NCBI GenBank assembly: GCA_947168335.1
Contig: CAMVLM010000016.1
Span: forward strand, 1 to 40,323
Direction of reading: 5' to 3'
DNA length: 40,323 nucleotides
From: an uncultured Butyrivibrio sp.
GTDB taxonomy: Bacteria > Bacillota > Clostridia > Lachnospirales > Lachnospiraceae
Shown: in pieces, positions 24,171 through 33,094 of the stretch
How the letters are laid out: every line of letters starts with the position of its first letter
How positions within the stretch are numbered: position 1 is the first letter of the stretch
Notes under the pieces: generated by a model
Told to the model about the DNA's origin: nothing
The model's input: the letters and a program-made list of their open reading frames with translations, nothing else
Database searches by the model: none
Made by a program: the position numbers and the translations under genes

Positions 24171-25442
24171 ATGAGTAATGATGCTGCTAAGATAAAAGAA
24201 GAGATTTTGTCCATGGGGGTGAAGGCAAAAGCTGCCAAGTATGAGTTGGCAAAGCTTTCAACTGAAGAGAAAAACAAGGTCCTTTTAGAGGTTGCGGAGG
24301 AACTTGTAAACAGCAAGGATGAGATTTTAAAAGAGAATGCCAAAGATATTAAAAAAGGCGAGGATGAGGGAATGCATCCGGGCCTTGTTGACAGATTAAG
24401 GCTTACAGAGGCAAGAATTGAGGATATAGCTCTTGGTATCAGACAGGTGGCGGAACTTCCTGATCCTATTGGTGAGGTATTAGACAAAAGTGTCCTTGAG
24501 AACGGTCTTAAAATAAACAAAGTCAGTGTTCCTCTCGGCGTTATCGGAATAATATATGAATCAAGACCTAACGTTACCGCAGATGCTTTTTCACTTACTT
24601 TCAAAGCAGGTAATGTGGTTATCCTTAAGGGCGGTTCTGATGCAATATGCTCAAATCTGGCTATCACAGCCGTTATAAGAAGAGTAATCGAGAGAAACGG
24701 CTATAATCCGGACTTTATTCAGCTCATTCCTTTTACAGACAGAAGTGCGGTTAATGAGCTTTTATCTCTTCGCGGGTATGTGGATGTAATTATCCCCAGA
24801 GGCAGCGCAAGGCTTATCAGAACAGTATGTGACAACAGCAAAATCCCTGTAATTGAAACAGGAAGCGGAAACTGCCACATATACATAGATGAGTTTGCTG
24901 ATATTAAAAAGGCAATTCCGATAATAATAAATGCAAAGACACAGAGAATTGGTGTATGTAACGCAGCAGAATCCCTTGTGGTCCATGAAAAGATCAGGGA
25001 CGCGTTTTTACCTGAACTATCAAAGGCTATGAAGGAAAATAAAGTTGAACTCAGGGCTGACAGTCTGTCCATAGATCTGCTTCCTGAATCAAAGCCTGCT
25101 ACCGAGGAAGATTTTGGCACAGAATATCTTGATTATATTTTATCTGTAAAAACCGTAAAGAATGTTGATGAGGCAATTTCTCATATAAATAAATACAATA
25201 CGGGTCATTCTGAAAGCATTATCACAGAGAATAAGGAAAATGCTGAGAAATTCTTAAATGGTGTGGATGCTGCCTGTGTTTATGTTAATGCATCAACAAG
25301 ATTTACCGACGGATTCCAGTTTGGTCTTGGTGCAGAGATCGGAATCAGTACACAGAAGCTTCATGCAAGAGGCCCCATGGGACTTAAGGAACTCTGTTCC
25401 TACAAATATCAGATTATAGGAGATGGTCAGGTCAGACCTTGA
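24171..25442 (+). CDS. proA: Glutamate-5-semialdehyde dehydrogenase (gamma-glutamyl phosphate reductase)
   Basis: 423 aa. Second step of proline synthesis: NADPH reduction of gamma-glutamyl phosphate to the semialdehyde. Aldehyde-dehydrogenase fold with IGIIYESRPNVTADAF, VILKGGSDA, IPRGSARLIR, the catalytic Cys263 in RIGVCNAAESL, and the C-terminal ARGPMGLKELCSYKY. SD GGGAGG about 7 nt before ATG. It is only 21 bp after the FAD/5-FCL fusion gene, so it rides in that operon and not with proB (3715). Length and motifs are normal. Confidence 0.97.
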   Translation: MSNDAAKIKEEILSMGVKAKAAKYELAKLSTEEKNKVLLEVAEELVNSKDEILKENAKDIKKGEDEGMHPGLVDRLRLTEARIEDIALGIRQVAELPDPIGEVLDKSVLENGLKINKVSVPLGVIGIIYESRPNVTADAFSLTFKAGNVVILKGGSDAICSNLAITAVIRRVIERNGYNPDFIQLIPFTDRSAVNELLSLRGYVDVIIPRGSARLIRTVCDNSKIPVIETGSGNCHIYIDEFADIKKAIPIIINAKTQRIGVCNAAESLVVHEKIRDAFLPELSKAMKENKVELRADSLSIDLLPESKPATEEDFGTEYLDYILSVKTVKNVDEAISHINKYNTGHSESIITENKENAEKFLNGVDAACVYVNASTRFTDGFQFGLGAEIGISTQKLHARGPMGLKELCSYKYQIIGDGQVRP

Positions 25443-25446
25443 TTAT

Positions 25447-26532
25447 ATGAAAACTAAGGAAGAAGTAATTAAATTAAGAGAAGAAATTATCAGGGTTTCA
25501 CTTGAGCTTCTGGAAAAGGGGCTGATTGTAAGGACCTGGGGAAATATCAGTGCCAGGATTGATGATACACATTACATCATTACTCCCAGTGGAATCAAAT
25601 ATGAGGATCTGGAGCCTTCCATGCTTCCTGTAGTCTGCATAACAGACGGTAGCTATGAAGGAGAATACAAACCTTCAAGTGAATTCCTTGTTCATTCAGC
25701 TGTTTATAAATCAAGAAATGATGCGGAGTTTGTGATTCATACACATCAGACCTACGCGACAATTGTAGGAGTTCTTGGAAAGAAGAGACTTAAAGCTGAA
25801 AAACATGAGAAAAAGCTTGTTTTTCCAGTTGCTGATTATGGACTTCCTGGAACTGAGAAATTAGCCAATAATGTAAAAGAGGCTCTTGGAAGATGTAATG
25901 ATACCAAGAGCGTAATAATGGCAAATCATGGAAGTCTGAGTTTTGGCAGAACCGGAGAGGATGCGGTGAAGGAAGCTCTGTCTTTGGAAGCGGCTGCACA
26001 GAAATATATTTACACCGTAGGAAAAACTGAAATTGATTTTGGTCTTGATGAGGGCTTCTCAAGCTACATCGAGGATGGAGAAATCAAATATACAACAGCT
26101 CAGACACCCGAGAGAATAAAGCTTATTCACAAGGAAATATATTCCAAGAGACCTGACGTTAAATATATTTTTCATAATAAATCTGAAGCAGTTATGACTA
26201 TTTCAAGAAGAGTCAATCATATGAAACCGCTTCTGGATGATTTTGCGCAGATTATTGGAACCGGGGTGCGAATTCCCACATCCGAGGTAATGGGGCTGCA
26301 GATTAAGAAAAATATTAATGTGGTGTTTGGCCACAATGACGGAGCTTACTGCCTTGGAGTAAATGAAGATGAGGCAAAAGCTGCAGCAATAGTGCTTGAT
26401 AAGGGCTGTATAGCTCATATCGCGGTAATAAGATATGGCGAGGGGAAATTCCTTTCTTATTTTGACTGTCTGAAAATGAACAGGAATTACAGAAAGAATT
26501 ACAGTAAACTCGCAGAAACAGTGAACGATTAA
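25447..26532 (+). CDS. Class II aldolase/adducin-family protein with a degenerate second copy
   Basis: 361 aa from ATG 25447, 4 nt after the proA stop (reinitiation likely); ATG 25423 is possible but abuts its SD. The first 195 residues form a normal class II aldolase domain: RTWGNISARI, ITPSGI, SSEFLVHSAVY with the catalytic Glu, the zinc pair HTH, and ANHGSLSFG. The rest (about 215-345) repeats it: HKEIYSKRPDVKYIFHNK parallels HSAVYKSRNDAEFVIHTH, and FGHNDGAYCLGVNEDEA parallels MANHGSLSFGRTGEDA. In the second copy HTH reads HNK and NHG reads NDG, so its zinc site is lost. Substrate unknown (fuculose-, ribulose- or methylthioribulose-phosphate types are possible). Confidence 0.82.
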   Translation: MKTKEEVIKLREEIIRVSLELLEKGLIVRTWGNISARIDDTHYIITPSGIKYEDLEPSMLPVVCITDGSYEGEYKPSSEFLVHSAVYKSRNDAEFVIHTHQTYATIVGVLGKKRLKAEKHEKKLVFPVADYGLPGTEKLANNVKEALGRCNDTKSVIMANHGSLSFGRTGEDAVKEALSLEAAAQKYIYTVGKTEIDFGLDEGFSSYIEDGEIKYTTAQTPERIKLIHKEIYSKRPDVKYIFHNKSEAVMTISRRVNHMKPLLDDFAQIIGTGVRIPTSEVMGLQIKKNINVVFGHNDGAYCLGVNEDEAKAAAIVLDKGCIAHIAVIRYGEGKFLSYFDCLKMNRNYRKNYSKLAETVND

Positions 26533-26609
26533 TTGTAAATTTTGTTTTCACTGACAGTTATCTTGTGCTAAACTAATTATATAAATTTTACGCTAAGAGG
26601 TGACAGGTT

Positions 26610-27683
26610 ATGGCAAAGACATCAAAAAAAGATAACTATGTAGCATATGTTGCCAGTTATACTTCCGGCTCCAAGGACAATTACGGAATCCGTATCTATG
26701 ACGTGGACATGGAGAATGGACGAATGACCGAAAAAGAGAAGGTTATGATAACCAACTCTTCATATATCGCTCTTTCACATGACAAGAAGACATTGTACTC
26801 AATTACCGATGCCGGTGTAGAGGCATATCATATTGAGGCTGACGGTAGTCTTACAATTCTCAACAAAGCATCAATAAATGGTATGCGTGGATGTTATCTC
26901 AATATGGATCAGGATGATAAGTTCCTGGTTTGCGCAGGATATCATGATGGTAAGGTAACAATTCTCAAACTTAATGATGACGGAAGTATCGGTGAGATCA
27001 CGGATGAGAAATTCCACAAGGGTCTTGGTACAATCGCAGGAAGAAACCATACACCTCATGTACAGTGTCTTAAGGTAACAAAAGACAACAAATATCTTTT
27101 GGCTGCAGACCTTGGTATGGACAGAGTAAATGTTTACAGATTTGATACCAAGAACGGTAAGATTTCAGATATAGATGTAATTCACTGTGATCAGGAATCA
27201 TCACCCAGACACATGCAGTTCTCAAAAGACGGAAAATTCCTCTATGTTGTATTTGAACAGCAGTGCAGTATTAATGTTTATATGTACACTGAGGAAAATG
27301 GAATTCCTTCATTTGAAGAGATCCAGTCAGTTCAGAACTCAGAAGAGAAGGATACAATCGGTGTTGCCAGCAGTGCACTTAAGTTCTCAGATGATTATGA
27401 GTATCTTGTAAGCTCTGTTGCAGGTGAGAACAACGCCATTATTTATAAAGTGGATAAGGAATCAGGACTTCTTACAAAGAAGATTGAGCTTCCCATTTCA
27501 GGAGCTTATCCGAAGGATGTAAGCCTTTTCCCTGATAACAAGCACCTTGTTTCACTTAATCAGGAATCAAATACAATGACATTCTTCAATGTTCATTTTG
27601 ATAACAATACTATAGTAATGAATGGTCCGGAACTTCCTGTTGAGAGACCTAACTGCATATTATTCCACAAGCTTCCGGAATAA
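26610..27683 (+). CDS. Lactonase-family beta-propeller (6-phosphogluconolactonase-like, COG2706)
   Basis: 357 aa. Seven-bladed propeller with repeated [ST]-x-D-x-K-x-LY/LYV blade ends (ALSHDKKTLYSI, KVTKDNKYLLAAD, QFSKDGKFLYVV, SLFPDNKHLVSL) and SPRHMQFS, the signature of the YbhE/Pgl propellers. It would hydrolyse 6-phosphogluconolactone, but several members act on other lactones or have no assigned reaction, so the function is tentative. SD AGAGGTGA is 6 nt before ATG. It stands alone: 77 bp after the aldolase and before a strong terminator. Confidence 0.85.
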   Translation: MAKTSKKDNYVAYVASYTSGSKDNYGIRIYDVDMENGRMTEKEKVMITNSSYIALSHDKKTLYSITDAGVEAYHIEADGSLTILNKASINGMRGCYLNMDQDDKFLVCAGYHDGKVTILKLNDDGSIGEITDEKFHKGLGTIAGRNHTPHVQCLKVTKDNKYLLAADLGMDRVNVYRFDTKNGKISDIDVIHCDQESSPRHMQFSKDGKFLYVVFEQQCSINVYMYTEENGIPSFEEIQSVQNSEEKDTIGVASSALKFSDDYEYLVSSVAGENNAIIYKVDKESGLLTKKIELPISGAYPKDVSLFPDNKHLVSLNQESNTMTFFNVHFDNNTIVMNGPELPVERPNCILFHKLPE

Positions 27684-27688
27684 TTTTC

Positions 27689-27719
27689 AGCTGCTTACTT
27701 CGGTAAGCAGCTTTTCTTT
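27689..27719 (+). terminator. Rho-independent terminator with UUCG tetraloop
   Basis: Perfect 10-bp stem AGCTGCTTAC / GTAAGCAGCT closed by the very stable C(TTCG)G loop, then TTTCTTTTT. Confidence 0.92.
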
Positions 27720-27732
27720 TTGCTTATTGAAC

Positions 27733-27762
27733 TTGAAGTTTAAGACTGTAACGTGGTAAATT
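27733..27762 (+). promoter_or_regulatory. Candidate promoter for aroC
   Basis: TTGAAG (27733-27738), 18-bp spacer, TAAATT (27757-27762), about 40 bases before the ATG. It lies directly after a terminator, so some promoter must be here; the exact boxes are uncertain. Confidence 0.35.
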
Positions 27763-27804
27763 ATGTAGATAAACAAGAATAGTAAGAAAAGGGAGTCAGT
27801 TTAG

Positions 27805-28902
27805 ATGGGCGGATCTGTATTTGGAAAAAACATTACTGTTACAACCTGGGGTGAGTCACACGGGGCAGCACTTGGCGCTGTCATTGACGGTTTTCCTGCC
27901 GGTGTTGAGATTTCTTCTTCAGATATTCAGGTTATGCTGGATAGAAGAAAACCCGGAACTTCAGATATAACTACACCGAGAAAGGAAGCCGATGAAGTGG
28001 AGATTCTTTCCGGTATTTTTGAAGGAAAGACCACAGGTACTCCTATTTCAATGATGATAAGAAATACTTCACAAAAATCATCTGATTACAGTGAGATTGC
28101 ATCATATTACAGACCCGGACATGCTGATTTAGGCTTTGATTCAAAATATGGTTTCAGAGACTACAGAGGCGGAGGAAGATCATCAGGACGCGAGACTATA
28201 GGAAGAGTCTGCGCCGGTGCTCTTTGCAAAAAGCTCTTAAACCAGATGGGGATTGATGTATTTGCATACACTACATCCATCGGAGATGTAGCGATAGACA
28301 GATCCAGATTCGACAGAGATCAGATTGTCAAATCACCTACAGGTATGCCGGATGCAAAAGCAGATGAGGAGGCTTTCGAGCTTATTAAGAGATACAGACA
28401 GGAAGGCGATTCAATAGGAGGCACTATTGAATGTGTAATAAAGGGAGTTCCCGCAGGTGTTGGTGAACCTGCTTTTGATAAACTCGACGCATCACTTTCT
28501 AAAGCTGTAACGAGTATAGGTGCGGTTAAAGCCATTGAGATTGGTGACGGATGCCAAGTCTCTCTCAAAAAGGGAAGTGAAAATAATGATGAATTTGAGA
28601 TGGCAGACGGCAAGGTGATTAAAAAGACAAATCACTCAGGCGGTATTCTTGGCGGGATCAGTGACGGTTCAGATATTATCCTCAGAGCTCATATCAAAGC
28701 CACACCCAGCATTTCATCTAAGCAGAACACCGTAAATAAGGATGGAGAGAATATTGAAATAAGTATCGGCGGAAGACATGATCCTGTTGTAGTGCCCAGG
28801 GCAGTTGTTGTTGTAGAATCAATGTGCGCAATAACAGTTCTTGATCTTTTGATGTCAAATATGCATTCAAAAGCAGAATCTGTAATAAAATTTTATAAAT
28901 AG
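27805..28902 (+). CDS. aroC: Chorismate synthase
   Basis: 365 aa, normal length. It converts EPSP to chorismate, the last shikimate step, using reduced FMN. Signatures: [21 protein letters not shown] at the N-terminus, [17 protein letters not shown]-type stretch, the [19 protein letters not shown] motif, and [30 protein letters not shown] 8-9 nt before ATG. Monocistronic: a terminator lies on each side. Confidence 0.97.
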   Translation: MGGSVFGKNITVTTWGESHGAALGAVIDGFPAGVEISSSDIQVMLDRRKPGTSDITTPRKEADEVEILSGIFEGKTTGTPISMMIRNTSQKSSDYSEIASYYRPGHADLGFDSKYGFRDYRGGGRSSGRETIGRVCAGALCKKLLNQMGIDVFAYTTSIGDVAIDRSRFDRDQIVKSPTGMPDAKADEEAFELIKRYRQEGDSIGGTIECVIKGVPAGVGEPAFDKLDASLSKAVTSIGAVKAIEIGDGCQVSLKKGSENNDEFEMADGKVIKKTNHSGGILGGISDGSDIILRAHIKATPSISSKQNTVNKDGENIEISIGGRHDPVVVPRAVVVVESMCAITVLDLLMSNMHSKAESVIKFYK

Positions 28903-28913
28903 TAAAAACGGAG

Positions 28914-28942
28914 AAAGAGATGTGAAATTTGCATCTCTTTTT
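28914..28942 (+). terminator. Rho-independent terminator after aroC
   Basis: AAAGAGATG (28914-28922) pairs with CATCTCTTT (28932-28940) across a 9-nt loop, ending in a run of five T (28938-28942, overlapping the stem end). Confidence 0.8.
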
Positions 28943-29065
28943 GTGTATAATATTAAAAAATAACATTAAAAATTTTATTTTCTTAAGATTTTCTTAATTT
29001 TTCTATGTTATTTTTTTTCAAATAGTTATATAATGGCAATAGTATTTTTATGAGGTTATTTTAAA

Positions 29066-30154
29066 GTGCGCGCAAACAGGTTACAAATGGGGCCTACATT
29101 CAGGGATAAACTCACTGAGAAGGTCAGGAAATTTAATAAAAAGCACAAGAAATTAAAATTTCTTGGTATAGCGTATGCAATGACCGTTCTTTGTCTTTAT
29201 GACATAGGACTTCATTTTAGCCACAATGTTAAGAGATATACATGTCTTGCAAGTATTTTGTTTTTCTTTGTGGCAAGCAGTAGCTTCACATATCCGGAGG
29301 CTATTTCTTTGAATGTCAGTTTTGTATCTGACGCAGCTGTTGATTCTCCTGAGGGGGAGATGCTTTATACTTCTGATTACTTTGACGAGGGCGCATCCGA
29401 ATCTGATGCCGAACTCGCTGAGGTGGTCACGGTAGATCCTGAGATCATGAGCACTCCGGACTCTGTATCATCTGAGTATGAGGAGGTTACTGATCAGCAG
29501 ATTTCATCAGAAGATATTGATCTTGATAATGTTGATGATTCACTCACAGAGGTTGAGGTTTCTGATGACTATAAGTTTGATGTTAATGACTGGAGATTGA
29601 TTCTTGTAAATAAACAGCATCCAATTCCGGAGAATTATAAGTTTCCTCTTGGAAGTATCAATTCTTCAATGTTATGTGACGAAAGAGTAATTTCTCCTCT
29701 TAAGTCAATGCTGAAGGCTGCTTCTGATGATGGAATCGGTCTTGTTATCTGCTCACCCTACAGAGATTCAAGCAGACAGGAAGGACTGTTTGCAAGAAAA
29801 ATAAATTATTATATGGAAGCAGGGCTTTCATATATGGAAGCATATAATCTTTCTTCGCAGGCAGTTACGGTACCCGGTTCATCTGAACATCAGATGGGAC
29901 TTGCATTTGATATTGTTTGTGGAGATCATTACGAACTTGATGATGATTTCGGTGAAACTCCTGCAGGAAAATGGCTTGCAGACAATAGTTACAAATATGG
30001 TTTTGTTGTAAGATATTTAAAGGGCAAGGAAAATATTACAAGTATAGAGTACGAGCCCTGGCATTTCCGCTATGTAGGCGTTGAGGCCGCAAAGGTAATG
30101 CACGACAATAATCTTTGCCTGGAGGAATTCTGGGACAACTACATGCATGAATAA
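29066..30154 (+). CDS. Membrane-anchored D,D-carboxypeptidase, VanY/M15B type
   Basis: 362 aa. A short basic cytoplasmic start, one hydrophobic segment around residues 55-85 (CLASILFFFVASSSF), a long acidic linker (about 95-165) and a C-terminal M15B peptidase domain (about 180-360). Zinc ligands fit H275 (SEHQMG), D282 (LAFD) and H333 (EPWHFRYVG); the SPYRDSSRQ and YGFVVRYLKGKE segments complete the VanY/DacY pattern. It trims the terminal D-Ala from peptidoglycan stems outside the cell. No vanR/S/H/A/X genes are near, so there is no reason to infer glycopeptide resistance. Start is GTG 29066 with TGAGGT at 29051-29056; ATG 29087 is an alternative. A TATAAT at 29029-29034 lacks a good -35. 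Confidence 0.88.
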   Translation: MRANRLQMGPTFRDKLTEKVRKFNKKHKKLKFLGIAYAMTVLCLYDIGLHFSHNVKRYTCLASILFFFVASSSFTYPEAISLNVSFVSDAAVDSPEGEMLYTSDYFDEGASESDAELAEVVTVDPEIMSTPDSVSSEYEEVTDQQISSEDIDLDNVDDSLTEVEVSDDYKFDVNDWRLILVNKQHPIPENYKFPLGSINSSMLCDERVISPLKSMLKAASDDGIGLVICSPYRDSSRQEGLFARKINYYMEAGLSYMEAYNLSSQAVTVPGSSEHQMGLAFDIVCGDHYELDDDFGETPAGKWLADNSYKYGFVVRYLKGKENITSIEYEPWHFRYVGVEAAKVMHDNNLCLEEFWDNYMHE

Positions 30155-30157
30155 ATC

Positions 30158-30182
30158 AGGCTGCCGCAGGGCGGCCTTTTTT
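30158..30182 (+). terminator. Rho-independent terminator after the VanY-type gene
   Basis: AGGCTGCC (30158-30165) pairs with GGCGGCCT (30170-30177, one G-T) over a GCAG loop, followed by five T. Confidence 0.9.
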
Positions 30183-30193
30183 ATGCTATAATA

Positions 30194-30220
30194 CAATCTT
30201 GAACATAATGTTCAGGATTG
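30194..30220 (+). promoter_or_regulatory. Imperfect 27-bp dyad upstream of tgt (operator or RNA hairpin)
   Basis: Core TGAACATAATGTTCA (30200-30214) is a perfect 7+1+7 inverted repeat. Flanks CAATC and GATTG extend it to 13 positions per arm with a single T/G opposition (30199/30215), which would be a G-U pair in RNA. A TATAAT lies just upstream at 30187-30192 and the tgt SD (AAGGAAGG) just downstream. No T run follows, so it is not a terminator. It could be a protein-binding operator or a leader hairpin. It does not look like the short preQ1 riboswitch known to me. Confidence 0.5.
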
Positions 30221-30238
30221 CTATAAGGAAGGTTTTAT

Positions 30239-31420
30239 ATGTACAAAATTTTAAAGAAGGAAAACAGAGCAAAGAGAGCTGAATTTAAAACTGTTCATGG
30301 TACGATTCAGACCCCTGTTTTTATGAATGTTGCTACTGTGGCAGCAATAAAAGGCGCAGTTTCCACTGAAGATCTGGAGCAGATAGGAACACAGGTCGTT
30401 TTATCAAATACCTATCATCTGCATTTAAGACCCGGTGATGATGTTATTTATAAGATGGGCGGACTTCATAAGTTTATGAATTGCAAACAGCCCATACTTA
30501 CAGATTCAGGCGGATTTCAGGTGTTCTCTCTTTCAGAGAACAGAAGAATAAGGGAAGAGGGCGTATACTTCAGATCTCATATTGACGGTCATAAGCTTTT
30601 TATGGGACCTGAAGAAAGTATGAGAATCCAGTCCCACATTGCTTCAACTATCGCTATGGCATTTGATGAATGTCCTTCGGCAAGAGCTGATCATGATTAC
30701 GTTCAGATGTCTGTAGACAGAACCACAAGATGGCTTGAAAGATGCAAGAAGGAGATGAACAGGCTTAATTCACTTCCGGATACCATAAACAAGAATCAGC
30801 TTTTGTTTGGAATAAATCAGGGAGCGATATTTGATGATATCAGAATAGAGCATGCAAAGAGAATATCCGAAATGGATCTTGACGGTTACGCTGTTGGCGG
30901 ACTTGCAGTAGGAGAGACTCATGAGGAAATGTATCACGTACTTGATACCGTTGTACCTTTCCTTCCTGAAGACAAACCTACATATCTTATGGGTGTTGGT
31001 ACACCTGCAAATATTCTTGAGGCCGTCGACAGAGGTATTGATTTCTTTGACTGCGTATATCCCAGCAGGAACGGCAGACATGGACACCTTTATACCAAGA
31101 AGGGACATATCAATCTCATGAATGCAAAATATGAGCTTGATGACAGACCGATTGAAGAGGGATGCGGATGTCCTGCATGCAGAAGATATTCAAGAAGTTA
31201 TATAAGACATCTTCTTAAATCAGGAGAGATGCTGGGAATGAGACTTTGTGTATTGCACAATCTTTATTTCTATAATCATCTTATGGAGGATATCAGAACA
31301 GCCATCGAAGAGGGCAGATTTGCAAAGTTTAAGAAGGATATGCTTGAGTCCTTCCTTGAATATGACAGTGCAGAGATTTCTGAGAGATATGATATAGCCA
31401 AGGGATGGAAAAAGGGATAA
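30239..31420 (+). CDS. tgt: tRNA-guanine transglycosylase (queuosine)
   Basis: 393 aa. Exchanges guanine 34 for preQ1 in GUN-anticodon tRNAs. Asp89 in LTDSGGFQVFSL, GINQGAIFDDIR, VGGLAVGE, the nucleophile region FFDCVYPSRNGRHGHLYT, and the zinc site CGCPAC (about 309-314) with a His near 340 (CxCx2C...H). Standard bacterial length. It is followed by yajC, the usual partner. The dyad at 30194-30220 is the likely control point. No que genes for preQ1 synthesis are in the window. Confidence 0.97.
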   Translation: MYKILKKENRAKRAEFKTVHGTIQTPVFMNVATVAAIKGAVSTEDLEQIGTQVVLSNTYHLHLRPGDDVIYKMGGLHKFMNCKQPILTDSGGFQVFSLSENRRIREEGVYFRSHIDGHKLFMGPEESMRIQSHIASTIAMAFDECPSARADHDYVQMSVDRTTRWLERCKKEMNRLNSLPDTINKNQLLFGINQGAIFDDIRIEHAKRISEMDLDGYAVGGLAVGETHEEMYHVLDTVVPFLPEDKPTYLMGVGTPANILEAVDRGIDFFDCVYPSRNGRHGHLYTKKGHINLMNAKYELDDRPIEEGCGCPACRRYSRSYIRHLLKSGEMLGMRLCVLHNLYFYNHLMEDIRTAIEEGRFAKFKKDMLESFLEYDSAEISERYDIAKGWKKG

Positions 31421-31494
31421 AAACTCTACTTGTTTTAAATCCCTATTAATTGTAAACTATTCTTTGTTTAAAAAGATATATATTGGAGGTTTGT

Positions 31495-31863
31495 ATGAAT
31501 TTCAGTAATTTAATGCTTCTTGATGCAGCAAGTGGAGCGACCGGAGCAAGCGGTCTTATGATTATTCTTATTTATGTAGCTATTTTTGCTGTGCTTTATT
31601 TTGTAATGCTTCGTCCTCAGCGTAAGGAACAGAAACAGAAGGCTCAGCTTTTGTCTCAGCTCGCTGTTGGTGACAGCGTGAGAACAACAGGCGGTTTCAT
31701 CGGAACTGTTATCGATATCGACGATGAGTCATCAACTGTTATCGTTGAGTTTGGCAATAACAAGAACTGCCGTATCCCCATGGTTAAGGAAGCAATCGTT
31801 GAGGTTGAGAAGCCTGAGGATGCAGTTGCTGCGAATAATTCCAAGGATGAGAAAACAAAGTAA
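31495..31863 (+). CDS. yajC: Preprotein translocase subunit YajC
   Basis: 122 aa. Single-pass membrane partner of the SecDF complex. After a short N-terminus comes one transmembrane helix (about 19-38, LMIILIYVAIFAVLYFVMLR) ending in the invariant LRPQRKEQK, then LAVGDSVRTTGGFIGTV, the conserved YajC core. ATG 31495 chosen because TTGGAGGT (31483-31490) is its SD. secD/secF do not follow as they do in many genomes; leuB does, after a hairpin. Confidence 0.94.
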   Translation: MNFSNLMLLDAASGATGASGLMIILIYVAIFAVLYFVMLRPQRKEQKQKAQLLSQLAVGDSVRTTGGFIGTVIDIDDESSTVIVEFGNNKNCRIPMVKEAIVEVEKPEDAVAANNSKDEKTK

Positions 31864-31903
31864 TTTGTAAAGAGGACGATTGTGTCCGTATTATAAAGTG
31901 GAT

Positions 31904-31935
31904 AAGCCGGCAGTATTTTTTATTTGCCGGCTTTC
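31904..31935 (+). terminator. Hairpin after yajC, probable terminator
   Basis: AAGCCGGCA (31904-31912) pairs with TGCCGGCTT (31925-31933) over a 12-nt T-rich loop. The tract after it is only TTTC, so it could be a partial terminator. Confidence 0.55.
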
Positions 31936-31993
31936 ATTGTAATTAAGCATGTCTGTTTTGTCAGATAAAACCAGTGATTTAGAGGAGTAAAGT

Positions 31994-33094
31994 ATGAAAC
32001 TAAACGTAGCTTGTATTGCCGGTGACGGAATCGGACCGGAAATTGTTGCTGAAGCAAGAAAAGTTGTTGATAAGGTCTGTGAAGTCTACGGGCATGAGAT
32101 TACATATACTGATGTACTTATGGGCGGCTGCTCAATTGATGCATATGGTGTGCCCCTTACAGATGAGACAATAGATATCTGTAAGAAATCCGATGCTGTA
32201 CTTATGGGCTCCATCGGCGGAGATACCAATACTTCTCCCTGGTATAAACTTGAACCTTCACTCAGACCAGAAGCCGGTCTTCTTAAGATAAGAAAATCCC
32301 TTAATCTTTTTGCAAACCTCAGACCGGCTTTCTTATATCCTCAGCTTAAGGATGCATGTCCTTTGAAGGAAGAGACATCTGAAAAGGGTTTTGATCTTCT
32401 TATAATGCGTGAGCTTACAGGCGGACTGTATTTTGGCGCAAGGAAGACAGAAGAGATTGATGGAGAGACAGTTGCAACAGATACTCTTGTGTATAAGGAG
32501 AGCGAGATCAGAAGAATTGCCATCAAAGCTTTTGAAGTAGCTATGCAGAGATCAAAGAAGGTAACAAGCGTAGATAAAGCTAATGTACTGGATTCATCAA
32601 GACTCTGGAGAAAGATAGTTAACGAAGTGGCTGCTGACTATCCTGAGGTTACAGTGGATCATATGCTTGTAGATAACTGTGCAATGCAGCTTGTTAAGGA
32701 TCCTTCACAGTTTGATGTTGTACTTACTGAGAACATGTTTGGTGATATTTTATCTGATGAAGCAAGTATGGTTACAGGATCAATCGGTATGCTTCCCAGT
32801 GCTTCATTAAATGAGACAAAGTTTGGACTTTATGAGCCCAGTCATGGAAGTGCACCTGATATTGCAGGTAAAGACCTTGCTAATCCTATTGCTACAATTC
32901 TTTCAGCTTCAATGATGCTCAAGTATTCCTTTGGACTTGATAAGGAAGCTGAAGCTATAGAGAATGCAGTTAGAAAGACTCTTGAAGACGGTTACAGAAC
33001 CGGTGACCTTGTAAGACCCGGTGAAGTAATTGCCGATGATAAAAAATGCGGATGCCGCAGAATGGGTGATTTAATTGTCGAGAGAATCCTCTGA
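31994..33094 (+). CDS. leuB: 3-isopropylmalate dehydrogenase
   Basis: 366 aa. Oxidative decarboxylation of 3-isopropylmalate in leucine synthesis, NAD+ dependent, cytosolic. [15 protein letters not shown] at the N-terminus, [45 protein letters not shown]-type and [10 protein letters not shown], and [20 protein letters not shown] are all present. AGAGGAG precedes the ATG. Unlike common arrangements no leuA/leuC/leuD is beside it; the next gene (glycosyltransferase) overlaps its end. Confidence 0.96.
   Translation: MKLNVACIAGDGIGPEIVAEARKVVDKVCEVYGHEITYTDVLMGGCSIDAYGVPLTDETIDICKKSDAVLMGSIGGDTNTSPWYKLEPSLRPEAGLLKIRKSLNLFANLRPAFLYPQLKDACPLKEETSEKGFDLLIMRELTGGLYFGARKTEEIDGETVATDTLVYKESEIRRIAIKAFEVAMQRSKKVTSVDKANVLDSSRLWRKIVNEVAADYPEVTVDHMLVDNCAMQLVKDPSQFDVVLTENMFGDILSDEASMVTGSIGMLPSASLNETKFGLYEPSHGSAPDIAGKDLANPIATILSASMMLKYSFGLDKEAEAIENAVRKTLEDGYRTGDLVRPGEVIADDKKCGCRRMGDLIVERIL

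Noticed and set aside
29066-30154. Possible glycopeptide-resistance determinant (VanY)
   Set aside because: Only a VanY-type carboxypeptidase is present; no vanH, ligase, vanX or vanRS genes are nearby, and such enzymes are common housekeeping genes.
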